Assembly (NCBI RefSeq): GCF_943734655.1
Contig: NC_071354.1
Span: 141,665,142 to 141,729,141 of the forward strand
Direction: 5' to 3'
Length of the DNA stretch: 64,000 bases
Origin: Sabethes cyaneus
Taxonomy: Eukaryota > Arthropoda > Insecta > Diptera > Culicidae
The translations under genes and the position numbers were made by a program. Every line of letters starts with the position of its first letter. Position 1 is the first letter of the stretch. Shown piece by piece: positions 55,277-64,000 of this stretch. Below the pieces are notes generated by a model, which worked only from the letters and a program-made list of their open reading frames with translations, was not told the DNA's origin and searched no databases.

Positions 55277-56010
55277 TTTTTTTTCAGCAATGGATAATGT
55301 ATCTTTAATTTCGGTAAATCAGATGTTCTTCCTGTATCTTTGTATTTTTTTTTGACTGGCATGACTGGTTGCAAGAAATAATGTCAAATGTCTTCAGATT
55401 TTGGTCACCAACCAGCAGGGCCTTTAATTATCATCGAATTTCAAACAAAACAGAAAATCTTTTTTCTTAGCATACATTGTTTTTTATGTCTCTGAGTTTC
55501 GTATGTACAACTGCACAGTGATTTTCATCATAGTATACAAGTTCAATATATCGTGAAAATAGAACAGCAGAAAATGATTTTCAAACCCAGAAGGTGATAT
55601 TCACTTCGGGAAAAAAACAATTTTAAATGCAGTAAATGAAAAGAAAAATCTTATGTCCAACAACTGAACGCAATAGATGCTAAATAACAACATAATTTTT
55701 TTTTATGATTTTCACTGCTCAAACGTGAATATCAGTTTGTCACAATATCACAGGGCGCTGATATTCTATATGCTCGTGCATGAAGTTCATGCTTGCTGTA
55801 TATAGTTATTATGTACGTTTGATCAAAGCAAGCAGATTTTCAATGCAAGGTAGAATCCAAAAATTTGAACGTTATGCTGATCAAGGTGAGTTAAAATAGG
55901 TGATCTAGTTTTCACAGTTTGTAGAACAGAAGTGCGCGGTACAATTGGTTAGCAACCATCGACGTTGTTTATACATTCAACAGTTTCCGCTTTGAAAATT
56001 TCGGTGATCG
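55277..56010. other. Intergenic, nothing recognised
   Basis: An AT-rich gap between two Tc1/mariner relics. It may contain their decayed ends, but no clear inverted termini were found. Confidence 0.35.
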
Positions 56011-56395
56011 TCAAGGGTAACCCAGCGGGGGTGAAAAACAAATTTGAACATCAGAAAACCTCTCTTGACTAACCTTGATGCTGATGAATATTAACAGCAC
56101 TGCCAACCAGTACATTTTACGTCCCTGTTTTGGAGACACTCTTTCAAATACACCGTTCCATTCATGATATCTGCGGTCACGAAAGGTGTACTCCGAAAGG
56201 TGTTTCCACATGAGCAAATTGCTTGCCAAATCCAGAATTTTTTGGCAGACTTCGACCTTTGCTGTTTTCGAAGGTGCTCTGGAACATCAACCTTATCTTT
56301 TTCAGTGAAATACTGGTTCCCCGGAATCTGGTTGAAGTCCGCTTTCATGTAGGTTTTGTCGTCCGTCGCGCAGCAGTGTGATTTCGTTTTGATCG
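56011..56395 (-). pseudogene. Tc1/mariner-family transposase fragment (minus strand)
   Basis: The minus strand encodes TDDKTYMKADFNQIPGNQYF, containing the first catalytic Asp context, then SAKKFWIWQAICSCGNTFRS and MNGTVYLKECLQNR. The arrangement resembles the DD37-type insect Tc1/mariner group. A frame change follows near 56110. Neither terminal repeats nor the other catalytic residues are present. Confidence 0.7.
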
Positions 56396-57060
56396 TATAG
56401 CTTTCGTGACCGTATTATGCCGGGGCCTTCTAAACATTGAACGTACGTAGTACTAAATGTAAACTCAACTATCTGAATAATTTTAGGTGAAATTAAAGCA
56501 AAATTGTAATTGTGTGGTACATACATATTGTACCGGGATGTTGAATCTAAACATACTGTCGATAATTGTAAGCGGTAGGCACCATATAATTGTCCTAGAG
56601 CTATCGAAACATCAGCATTCAATCTAGATTTGAACCCTTTTGAACATCTTTTTAGATAATCTCATTTCTAAATGAGAAATCATTCGATTTCTTATCACAA
56701 TGACTTAAACCGAGCTCTTGTAAAAATATGGTCAGCAATTCACAGAGGGATATTCGAAAAATTGTTAATTTTATCCCAAACAGATTAAAACAGGTCATCA
56801 AGAATGTAAATGGTCCTACAAGGTAGTAGTTGAGCGAGAAAGGACATTTGTTTCAACTAATAGTCTACTGTCCGAATACTTTTTTGGCTGCATTTTTGAG
56901 GAATTCAAACTGTATGCACCCTATCTTCAAAACGGAAAGCTTTTCCCCGAATTTTTGTTGTGCATATAAATATGCTTTAGTTAAATATTGTTTTAAAAAA
57001 TATGTGTTACCATTCTTTGCAAAAATACTGTGCAAAATTTCTAAAAGAAAATTTTATGCG
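56396..57060. other. Intergenic with Tc1-like decayed end
   Basis: ctgtccgaatacttttttgg occurs at about 56869 and again at 57066, the second as part of an apparent Tc1 terminus. No gene was recognised. Confidence 0.4.
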
Positions 57061-57063
57061 CTG

Positions 57064-57093
57064 CTGTCCGAATACTTTTTTGGTTGACTGTAT
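57064..57093. repeat. Tc1-like terminal inverted repeat (solo right end)
   Basis: tgtccgaatacttttttggt followed by tgactgta resembles the end of Tc1-like transposons (inverse tacagtcaacc...). No matching left end was found. A second copy of the inner part is at 56869. Confidence 0.5.
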
Positions 57094-57099
57094 CTCGTT

Positions 57100-57185
57100 T
57101 TACGTCCACTATTAGGGAGACGTAAAAAAAACGGGCGTATAAAAAGAGGACGTTAATTCAAATTTGGACGTAAAAAGAGATTTTA
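57100..57185. repeat. GACGTAAAA-type short repeat
   Basis: Variants of gacgtaaaa or acgtccact occur four or five times on both strands within 85 bases. It may be a terminal part of an unrecognised element. Confidence 0.35.
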
Positions 57186-57479
57186 GTGTACGCCATTGTT
57201 CAATTTTTTACGCATCTCACAAGACTCACAATGCACACACAATTCCATTTAAAATATCAATTAATTTTACTTAACTGTTCAAAAGTTAGAGCAATTTGAG
57301 TGTGTTGCAATTTTACCGTGGACATCCTTTATATCGTGTGTTTTTCTGCGGAATCTGAGAAATTAAAGCTTTTTAGCTCGTTTTTACATACAAGTAGTCC
57401 CCCAGTACTCTTATTAAGGTATAAGCTACAAGTCCGTTGCCCAAAAACGTAAACTCCTTCATCAGAAACTTCCAACCAG

Positions 57480-57765
57480 CCTACCAACACTGTATGTTAT
57501 GCTGCATCATTTCATTCGAGGTACGATAAACTGGAACCCGCTACCGTCTGAAGTAAAACGTTCATCGTTGAAAGTAATGTTCAAGAGTAAACTTTTGGAA
57601 CCAGACAATGATAGTTAATAATTAGTGTTAGTAAGTTATTTAACCGTCCGTTACTCGCGCTGTTGTATTTTGTACAACACTTGTAGATTTTTGGATGCCA
57701 TTTTGTTTCAAAGTAACAGATCGATGTTAAACCAATGTGTATTTTTCAATAAACTTATTATGAAC
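57480..57765 (+). pseudogene. Non-LTR retrotransposon 3' end (RT C-terminus and 3' UTR)
   Basis: The plus frame reads HHFIRGTINWNPLPSEVKRS and SLKVMFKSKLLE before a TAG, a typical C-terminus of Jockey/CR1-group ORF2. The 3' UTR contains gttactcgcgctgttgtatt and ttgtacaacact, then caataaactt. An inverted copy of this UTR is at 58530-58640. Confidence 0.55.
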
Positions 57766-58460
57766 CAAATGACATAATTATTTAATACATTAATGCTTTA
57801 AATATTCAGAAAAATAGATCAGCATAAACCGAAATCGCAGAAACGATGCAAACGGCGTGTGAGGGGTGCCGCAAATGGTCCCTACTGGAATTTTCTCTCG
57901 TTTCTTCATAAGGGAAAATAGTTTCTGTATGCAGCAAAATTATTCAGTAGTTAATGATCATTCCGAAGGTGTGCAAAAGTTCGCAATTTCGCTACTGCAC
58001 GGCGCTAGTGTATGTGTCAGCTTTCTGAATGTGTTGTATCTACGGAATCTGTTTATTCGGTTAAGGTCTTACTTTTAGAAAATGTTTTAGTGGACCTAAA
58101 ACGCTAGGCAGCTGAACGGAAGTTTTAAATTTTCACTTTTAAATAATCACTATGTATTATTACTGTGCAAAAAACTCTCTAAACATTGCTGCACAAGCGA
58201 ATCAAAACATCCCATCAGTTCTACTTTCTAAGCTGCCAACAGCAGAAATGATTTCATACTATATTTTATCTGCAAAACATCAAGGAAACATGATAACTAC
58301 TAGAAAAAAATCTATTTAATAGAATATTACATCATTTAGGAATGATAAAATGATCTTTCCTAATGCAACAACCTGTATATGGCTGCAATTGTAGGATGTA
58401 CAATTTACAGCACATTTGAGCACCATCTGGTAACAAACTTATAAAATATTATCCCCCAAA
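57766..58460. other. Intergenic, nothing recognised
   Basis: AT-rich, with only short ORFs. A 70-codon plus ORF at 57866-58078 has no recognisable feature. Confidence 0.35.
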
Positions 58461-58525
58461 GGAAAGGTATTGACCTACTGATTAACTTTGCTGACGACAG
58501 TAGTGTTCTATATAGCCAGGATTCC
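58460..58525 (+). pseudogene. RT catalytic-motif scrap
   Basis: The plus strand reads LLINFADDSSVLYSQDSEIF, the F/YADD motif of a non-LTR RT, and then a stop. No further RT follows. Confidence 0.5.
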
Positions 58526-58529
58526 GAGA

Positions 58530-58640
58530 TATTCTGAGATAAAAAGTGTTGTACAAAATACAACGCACGAGTATCCGTGTTACAAAACTTGGCGCGAGTA
58601 ACGGAAGGTTAAATTATAATAATGTATCTAACAATATTAG
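58530..58640 (-). repeat. Inverted copy of the 57600-57700 3' UTR
   Basis: agtgttgtacaaaatacaac, gcgagtaacgg and aaggttaaattata repeat, in inverse orientation, the UTR of the fragment at 57480-57765. Confidence 0.55.
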
Positions 58641-58827
58641 CACCGGATATGATGAAGATATTAATCTTACCCTACTGGGCAATGGATGAGTAAAGTAAAA
58701 CTAAAAAATTTTTTTTATTTATTTCGTCAACCGATGTAGACTAGTATAATGCATATACAGTTTCTTATATAGAAGTCTTATAATTAGATGGTGATTAAAA
58801 AGTGTTCTTATTCCTTTGTTTCGTTAT

Positions 58828-61722
58828 CTACGCGTTATGATTACGTATTGAATTAAAGTGATGTTTAAGTCTATGCCGAGACATTGTAAAGTCAATGGTT
58901 TCGCAGTATTGATTGTACGCTGCCATCATACGATTTAGTGGACCGAATTTTGCATAATTAGTACGATAATGGCTTATGGCAAATAAATTTCGATTACGAA
59001 GTTGCCGGGTAGGTGTATAAAAGTTCAGTTTTGATAAAAGTGTTGCTGAGTCAATACGGTGCGAAACGATATCGTTTACAAATGAGACCATTGCATAAAT
59101 ACGACGCTCTTTTAATGATTGTATATTTATAAGCATGCAGCGTGCTTCGTATGATGGAAGAGGAAATGCTGTCCAACCTAATTTACGAAGAGCATATAAG
59201 AGAAATTGTTTTTGTACTGATTCTATTCTTTCTTCGTGCGTGATTGAAAAAGGAGACCATACAATACTGCAGTATTCCAGTATTGACCTCACATAAGCAA
59301 TATATAGTGTTTTGATGGTGTATGGATCTGAAAAATTATAGCTAAAGCGTTTAATAAAACCTAGCATGTTGTTTGCTCTGTGTATTATTGTGTTATAATG
59401 GTCGATGAAAGTTAGTTTGGAGTCTAAGATAATTCCTAAATCCCTAACTTTTTCACATTTTTCTACTATTTGATTTCCTAATATGATTGATATTTCCGGT
59501 GTAATTCTTTTCCTGCTAAATGATATAAGGTTGCACTTTTTTACATTAAGTTCTAATAAGCTTTTTTTACACCATATGTAGAATATGTGTATTTCGTTCT
59601 GGAATACATTGATGTCTTCTTCATTTCTTATTTCCAAAAAGAGCTTCATATCGTCGGCATATATTAGCATTTTAAGTTCCTTGAGAATGAAGGAAATGTC
59701 GTTTACATACAAGATAAAAAGAAGAGGTCCCAAATGAGAGCCTTGAGGAACACCAGAAGTGACTTGAATTGGATTCGAGGTCTTTCCGTTAAATTTAATT
59801 ATTTGTTGGCGATTAGTTAAATACGATTCAAGCCATTTCAGGAGCCCTGGCTCAATTCCAATTTTTTGCAATTTGAAAAGCAGCATTGGTATGTCAATGC
59901 GATCAAATGCCTTGCTAAAGTCCGTATAGAGTGCTTCTACATGGTTTCCATTATCCATTGCATTCAGTGAGTGGTCTATGAATTCCAGTAAATTTGTCGT
60001 AGTCGAACGTCCTTTGAAGAAACCGTGTTGCATTTCTGTAATTCTGTTTTTAATTTGAAGGAATAGTTTTTCATTGATAATAGCTTCAAAAAGTTTTGGA
60101 ATGCAAGAGATAATGGCAATACCACGATAATTACGTACGTCAGATTTCCGGCCCGATTTAAAGATAGGCACCAGAAATGAGCTTTTCCATATTTTTGGAA
60201 AGATTCCGGATTTTAGTGATAAGTTAAAAAGCCAAAACAGAGGAGCAGTGAACTCTATTGCAAGATTTTTTATGAATACTGGAGGGATTCCGTCAGGCCC
60301 AGGACCTTTTGAGGCATCCACATTTTTCAAAGCCTGCAAAATATCCTGAGCCTGAAGTTGGTTAACGCCAATATCCATTGAAGAATCCGGAAAAAATGCA
60401 AAATAGTCGCGATCGCGATCTTCTTCAGAAAATGTTGTATAGATTTCTTGAAAAAATTTTGCAAAAAGCTTACAAATATTTTCCGAGCTATCCCCAACAT
60501 TTTCATCAAGATGCATTATGGATGGAAAATTGTCAGATTTTAGTTTAGTTTTCACGTAATTAAAGAAGTTTTTAGGACTGGACTTTATTTCAAGTTCAAT
60601 TTTTGAATTGTACTCTTCAAACGCATTGCTGATTGCAAAATTTAGCTGGTTGCATACGTCCAAATATCTTGCTAAATTTTCAGTACTGGCATGTTTTTTA
60701 TAATTTTTATGGGCCTTTTGTTTGCGATTTTTCAAGTTCTTAATCTTACTGTTATACCAGACTGGACTTTTTGTATTTTTGTGACGTCTTCTTTTCTTTA
60801 ACGGTATGTTCTGTATCATTACTTCTAATAAAATTTTATAGAATGTGTCTACAGCAACTTCGACATTTTCTTCATTCTTGAGAATAAGTTGCCAATTAAC
60901 ACAGTTTAATCTACGTCTAATGTTTTCATAGTTTGCCTTTTCGTATTCAAAAACTTCTTCGAACTCGCAATCGTTGGGTCTAAGGTATTTGTGTATAAAT
61001 AAAGAATATTCAATTGCTGTGTGAAACGCCTCATTTTTCCATAGTGGATTTAATGATTCAGTCACACAGAAGTCTTCATAAATGTTCGTAAGCAAAAAAT
61101 CTAGATAGCAATTTTGTTGGTTTTTAATATGGTTAATTTGGTTCAGCCCCAAATTGGCAGTTTTGTCGAAAATAAACTGCAGTGTTTCATTCTCCCCAAC
61201 GATTGGGAGTAAGATGCATTCATTTTCAGAGTCTGGAATGAAGTCAGCATGGCGTTGATTGAAGTCTCCATAAATGTGAACTTTAACCTCGGGAGGCAGT
61301 TGTGATAGAATGTGTTCGGCAATTTGGAAAAATGCTTCGTAAGTTGTTTTATGAGCTTGGTCTGGAGGAAAATACACCGAGGCGAATACATGTGTTTCTC
61401 CTGCTAAATGTGATTTTACCCAGACATGCTCGAATTCTTTAAATTTTGTTGTCGTTATAATTTCGGAATTGAAATTAGACGACAAAGCTATGAGGACTCC
61501 GCCACCCGACTTCTTTTGAGACTCAAGAAAATTTCTGTCGTCTCTGAATACGTTAAAGGCACTTCCAAAAATTTCTTCACTTTTTACGCTTTCATTCCAG
61601 CTTGTCTCAGTTGCCAGAATAACAGAAAAGGATGAGCTATGTAAATTTTTATAAATTTCCTTCATTTTGGCTGGACTTTTCATGCGATTGAAATTTTGAC
61701 AATAAATCAATATTTCAGTCAC
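58828..61722 (-). CDS. ORF2 protein: APE-like endonuclease and reverse transcriptase
   Basis: 964 residues are counted from a GTG at 61720-61722. The frame is open back to 61848 without an ATG, and the first in-frame ATG is near 61682. The endonuclease is at residues about 5-235, with QNFNRM, LATETSWN, YGDFNQRH, LDFLLTN and an AFHTAI site in place of SDH. The RT (about 460-760) has FKSGRKSDVRNYRGIAIISC, LYTDFSKAFDRID, SGVPQGSHLGPLLFILYVND and LIYADDMKLF, all catalytic Asp present. The C-terminal domain follows (VRDLGIILDSKLTF, SILEYCSIVWSP and a final RLKHHFNSI). No RNase H or zinc-knuckle end is seen. The style is Jockey/CR1; the exact clade needs a tree. Confidence 0.9.
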   Translation of the reverse strand: MTEILIYCQNFNRMKSPAKMKEIYKNLHSSSFSVILATETSWNESVKSEEIFGSAFNVFRDDRNFLESQKKSGGGVLIALSSNFNSEIITTTKFKEFEHVWVKSHLAGETHVFASVYFPPDQAHKTTYEAFFQIAEHILSQLPPEVKVHIYGDFNQRHADFIPDSENECILLPIVGENETLQFIFDKTANLGLNQINHIKNQQNCYLDFLLTNIYEDFCVTESLNPLWKNEAFHTAIEYSLFIHKYLRPNDCEFEEVFEYEKANYENIRRRLNCVNWQLILKNEENVEVAVDTFYKILLEVMIQNIPLKKRRRHKNTKSPVWYNSKIKNLKNRKQKAHKNYKKHASTENLARYLDVCNQLNFAISNAFEEYNSKIELEIKSSPKNFFNYVKTKLKSDNFPSIMHLDENVGDSSENICKLFAKFFQEIYTTFSEEDRDRDYFAFFPDSSMDIGVNQLQAQDILQALKNVDASKGPGPDGIPPVFIKNLAIEFTAPLFWLFNLSLKSGIFPKIWKSSFLVPIFKSGRKSDVRNYRGIAIISCIPKLFEAIINEKLFLQIKNRITEMQHGFFKGRSTTTNLLEFIDHSLNAMDNGNHVEALYTDFSKAFDRIDIPMLLFKLQKIGIEPGLLKWLESYLTNRQQIIKFNGKTSNPIQVTSGVPQGSHLGPLLFILYVNDISFILKELKMLIYADDMKLFLEIRNEEDINVFQNEIHIFYIWCKKSLLELNVKKCNLISFSRKRITPEISIILGNQIVEKCEKVRDLGIILDSKLTFIDHYNTIIHRANNMLGFIKRFSYNFSDPYTIKTLYIAYVRSILEYCSIVWSPFSITHEERIESVQKQFLLYALRKLGWTAFPLPSYEARCMLINIQSLKERRIYAMVSFVNDIVSHRIDSATLLSKLNFYTPTRQLRNRNLFAISHYRTNYAKFGPLNRMMAAYNQYCETIDFTMSRHRLKHHFNSIRNHNA

Positions 61723-61808
61723 ATTCTGTTTTAGTGAAGAAATTGACGGAAGAGGGTCGGTTGAAGAAATACTTAAATTAGTTACCTCTTTCTCATCGAA
61801 AGGAGTCG

Positions 61809-62642
61809 TTACTTCCGAAAATTCTGGTTGGTGCTTCGGACCGGATGGCTAAATTTACCGGCGCTTTCCCTCGCACGTTGCAGGTACTGGATTCTCTGAT
61901 TGTTGAGATGCCGTCGATAACCTTCCAAGTCGTCAGATGCTGCCTGTTTCGGTACACCAAATTCCTCATGTACCTCGAAAAAGATTTTCTGCAGGTCCTG
62001 CGCAGAGACCGGTAGTCCTTCTGAAGCCAAATTCACTTTTATGCTGGTGTTCGTCATACCTTCGTAGCAGAACGTCGGTTCCTTGTCGTGCATGTATGCC
62101 AGGTAAAGACGAATGAGATACATAATTTTCGGATCTCGCAGTCGCGCTTTCAGGAAACGTCCGTCTCCGCCAGCTGATTGCTGCGTTAAGCTGACGATAG
62201 GTGGACGCATCGGGTCGGGTGTCCAGGTAGATGTTGAGTGCGATGATGACGTTGACGGTGTTGACGCAGTGCTATTTCCCGCTGGTGGTGATTCAATTCT
62301 ATTGTGTTTTGTCTGGTGGCCCGTGTGGTAGGGGTTTAGAATTTCACCCTTTTGGAAGTCAATAAACTTTGGCACTGAAAGTCCTGCAATTGGGTGGTCC
62401 GTATTTGATGGTGGACCAGCAAATTGTACTTTCGCTGTGGCCAGTAGCTGTTTGTCCGAAGCATTCGTACGGGTTTGGTTACCGATTCTATGATTGCTAT
62501 TTATATTGTTCTTAGTTTTGATGCGCTGTTGTTTACTGCGTTTTCTGCTACGTCTGGCTTTTTCCGCAGCTCTTTCCTGAAGCCTACGAGTCCGTTGTTT
62601 GGCGTCATACATCGACCAGTTCTGCATCCAGCAAAGTAACAT
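61809..62642 (-). CDS. ORF1 protein of the non-LTR element
   Basis: 277 residues from an ATG at 62640-62642. Residues about 15-45 are very basic (RRLQERAAEKARRSRKRSKQ), suited to nucleic-acid binding. A Ser/Thr/Pro linker (about 115-145) follows. The C-terminal half holds a folded-looking segment (PKIMYLIRLYLAYMHDKEPTF ... IKVNLASEGLPVSAQDLQKI). No CCHC knuckles or PHD finger are seen, unlike the ORF1 at 37384-38160. The likely role is binding the element RNA. Its stop at 61809-61811 lies about 37 bases inside the ORF2 frame. Confidence 0.75.
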   Translation of the reverse strand: MLLCWMQNWSMYDAKQRTRRLQERAAEKARRSRKRSKQQRIKTKNNINSNHRIGNQTRTNASDKQLLATAKVQFAGPPSNTDHPIAGLSVPKFIDFQKGEILNPYHTGHQTKHNRIESPPAGNSTASTPSTSSSHSTSTWTPDPMRPPIVSLTQQSAGGDGRFLKARLRDPKIMYLIRLYLAYMHDKEPTFCYEGMTNTSIKVNLASEGLPVSAQDLQKIFFEVHEEFGVPKQAASDDLEGYRRHLNNQRIQYLQRARESAGKFSHPVRSTNQNFRK

Positions 62643-62686
62643 ATCTTATTTTGTATTATCTTATCTTATCTTATCTTATCTTATCT

Positions 62687-62721
<35 letters not shown>

Positions 62722-63001
62722 AATCTAATCTAATCTAATCTAATCTAATCTTATCTTATCTTAACTTATCTTATCTTATCTTATCTTATCTTATCTTATC
62801 TTATCTTATATTATCTTATCTTATCTTGTCTTATCTTGTCTTATCTTGTCTTGTATTGTCTTGTCTTATCTTATCTTATCTTATCTTATCTTATCTTATC
62901 TTATCTTATCTTATCTTATCTTATCTTATCTTATCTTATCTTATCTTATCTTATCTTATCTTATCTTATCTTATCTTATCTTATCTTATCTTATCTTATC
63001 G

Positions 63002-63032
<31 letters not shown>

Positions 63033-63034
63033 TC
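62643..63034. repeat. TTATC pentanucleotide array (GATAA on the minus strand)
   Basis: About 75 five-base units run almost without break. Most are cttatc. A block of ctaatc units lies at about 62714-62750 and several cttgtc units at 62826-62866. On the minus strand the unit reads AGATAAG, the WGATAR consensus of GATA transcription factors. Long ORFs over it are artefacts of the period. Confidence 0.95.
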
Positions 63035-64000
63035 TATTCCATCTATCATTTGGAGTACATGTAGCATCTTAATTAACGCTTCTTCAAATACCAAACATAT
63101 TTTGAAACATTCCGTTCTTAAGAAGTGTACGAAATGAATCAATTATTGATTTTTTCTGTCAAGCTTCTTCCTAAATATATGCAGTTTGAACCAATCAGCT
63201 CACCAAAAATTTCCTAGAAAACTTTGATGGGTGTTGTTCAAGCTCTTGTACAGTTGTATCTTACCTTGCTGTGCGTTGCATGTAGGTATATTACATACAA
63301 TGTTTCCGTCAGTGCCGTTCTAGCAGCTTAGTCATGCACATTAACTACAACACTTTCCATGGTGGCTACAGTAAAACCCCTCCTCGCAGACAACAGGGGA
63401 GATGTACAAAATTGCATAATAACATACATAAGATGAGATTTTCCAGTTCTTTCTGCCGTTGTTGTGGCTGCTGATGCAAGAGAGCATCACGAGAGGTTCC
63501 GATGTTGCCGAGATTGTGGTTTCCACTTCCACGGCCGGCAAGAAGCGGTCCTCCGGCGGTGCATGCTTCGCTGAACTTACAAGGGCTCCGATCTGGGGAA
63601 GTGAAGCTTGACAACGGAGGCAGAAAACAAGATAGCTCTTATAGCAGGTTATGTGCATTTTCTTAGAGTTCAAGTCCAAGATCGGACTTAGCTAAGGCTT
63701 GTCGTTTTTATGCGCGAAGAAGTCGACATAAATTATTGGAATGGAAGAAAGGAGAAATATCAGAAAAGGGGTAAAATCAGAAGATAAAAATAAAACATTT
63801 TTTCCTGCCTGTTTCCCATCACCACCGAGTCCACTTTGTCACTGTCGATCGCCAATAGGACCGAACGAGCCCCGGTTTGGCTCCAGGCTGCGGTCATTAT
63901 GACGCTGCATTTCATTTGAGTCGCATAAAATTGCCACAGTCCTACAGCGTTTCACGCCCTGTTTGGCGAACGAATGTTGTTCGCAATTCTAACCGGCAGA
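63035..64000. other. Unannotated right edge
   Basis: Two overlapping minus ORFs (63341-63679) show no recognisable family. No repeat boundary or RNA gene was identified. Confidence 0.35.

Larger units (their letters stand above)
58705..62642 (-). mobile_element. Jockey-superfamily non-LTR retrotransposon with open ORF1 and ORF2
   Basis: The minus strand carries ORF1 (62642-61809), ORF2 (open from 61848, last codon near 58831) and a roughly 120-base 3' UTR ending in gaaataaataaaaaaaa near 58706-58724. Both ORFs are free of stops over about 3.8 kb, unlike every other non-LTR copy in the window, so this copy is young and may be mobile. Its 5' edge abuts the GATAA array at 62645. Without a clear duplication at the two ends I cannot say whether the 5' end is complete. 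Confidence 0.9.

Noticed and set aside
62826..63137. ORFs with SYLILSYLILSY-type repeats
   Set aside because: A 5-bp repeat without stops in this orientation gives a periodic ORF in every frame; there is no gene.

Overview
This window looks like nuclear DNA of a dipteran, most plausibly a mosquito. It is AT-rich, has short GT-AG introns, contains few single-copy genes, and is packed with RTE-, Jockey- and CR1/L2-like non-LTR retrotransposons, a Ty3/gypsy LTR element, Tc1/mariner relics and many short inverted-repeat elements (MITEs). The species cannot be fixed from the sequence alone. The assignments come from reading motifs; no database search was run.

Host genes. Four loci look like real host genes. 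(1) 4094-4622 (+) is a two-exon gene for an 84-residue DPM2-like subunit of dolichol-phosphate-mannose synthase. (2) 5310-6110 (+) is an intronless nicotinamide-riboside-kinase-like gene. (3) 14027-16492 (-) encodes a single-pass membrane mucin with a signal peptide, a Cys-containing ectodomain, a long Thr-rich stalk, one transmembrane helix and a 110-residue tail. (4) 27456-29519 (-) encodes a secreted low-complexity Val/Glu/Pro/Ala-rich repeat protein with a textbook TATA + Inr + DPE core promoter near 29746. Two more ORFs (12392-12889 and 49354-49764) are unrecognised and doubtful.

Repeat layout. 1-2230: a degenerate AACTTGAAATT repeat holding a MITE, an RTE 3' fragment and a TATCGAT cluster. 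6660-7640: MITEs and an RTE tail. 8280-11852: a palindromic repeat, an inverted endonuclease relic, a CR1/L2-like RT relic and a pogo-like MITE. 17500-19300: a mosaic repeat with a roughly 120-190 bp tandem array. 21830-24668: a rearranged RTE element, followed by a MITE. 31088-31650: one MITE nested in another. 34639-42860: a full-span Ty3/gypsy element with both LTRs and a 5-bp target duplication, itself containing a truncated non-LTR element and a 975-bp inverted-repeat element. 42870-44330: a Jockey-like relic split by an 810-bp mariner-like element. 44380-47230: two RTE fragments on the minus strand. 52200-57100: paired palindromic MITEs and Tc1/mariner relics. 58705-62642: a non-LTR element with long open ORF1 and ORF2 on the minus strand, lying directly downstream of a roughly 390-bp GATAA pentanucleotide array.

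Functionally, the two housekeeping genes on the left (glycosylation cofactor, NAD salvage) are neighbours by position only. The two secreted or membrane low-complexity genes sit in repeat-poor islands. Almost everything else is explained by nested transposon insertion. The most unusual structures are the 11-residue coding tandem repeat inside the LTR element, the GATA-motif array abutting the open non-LTR element, and two MITE pairs whose target duplications can be read directly.
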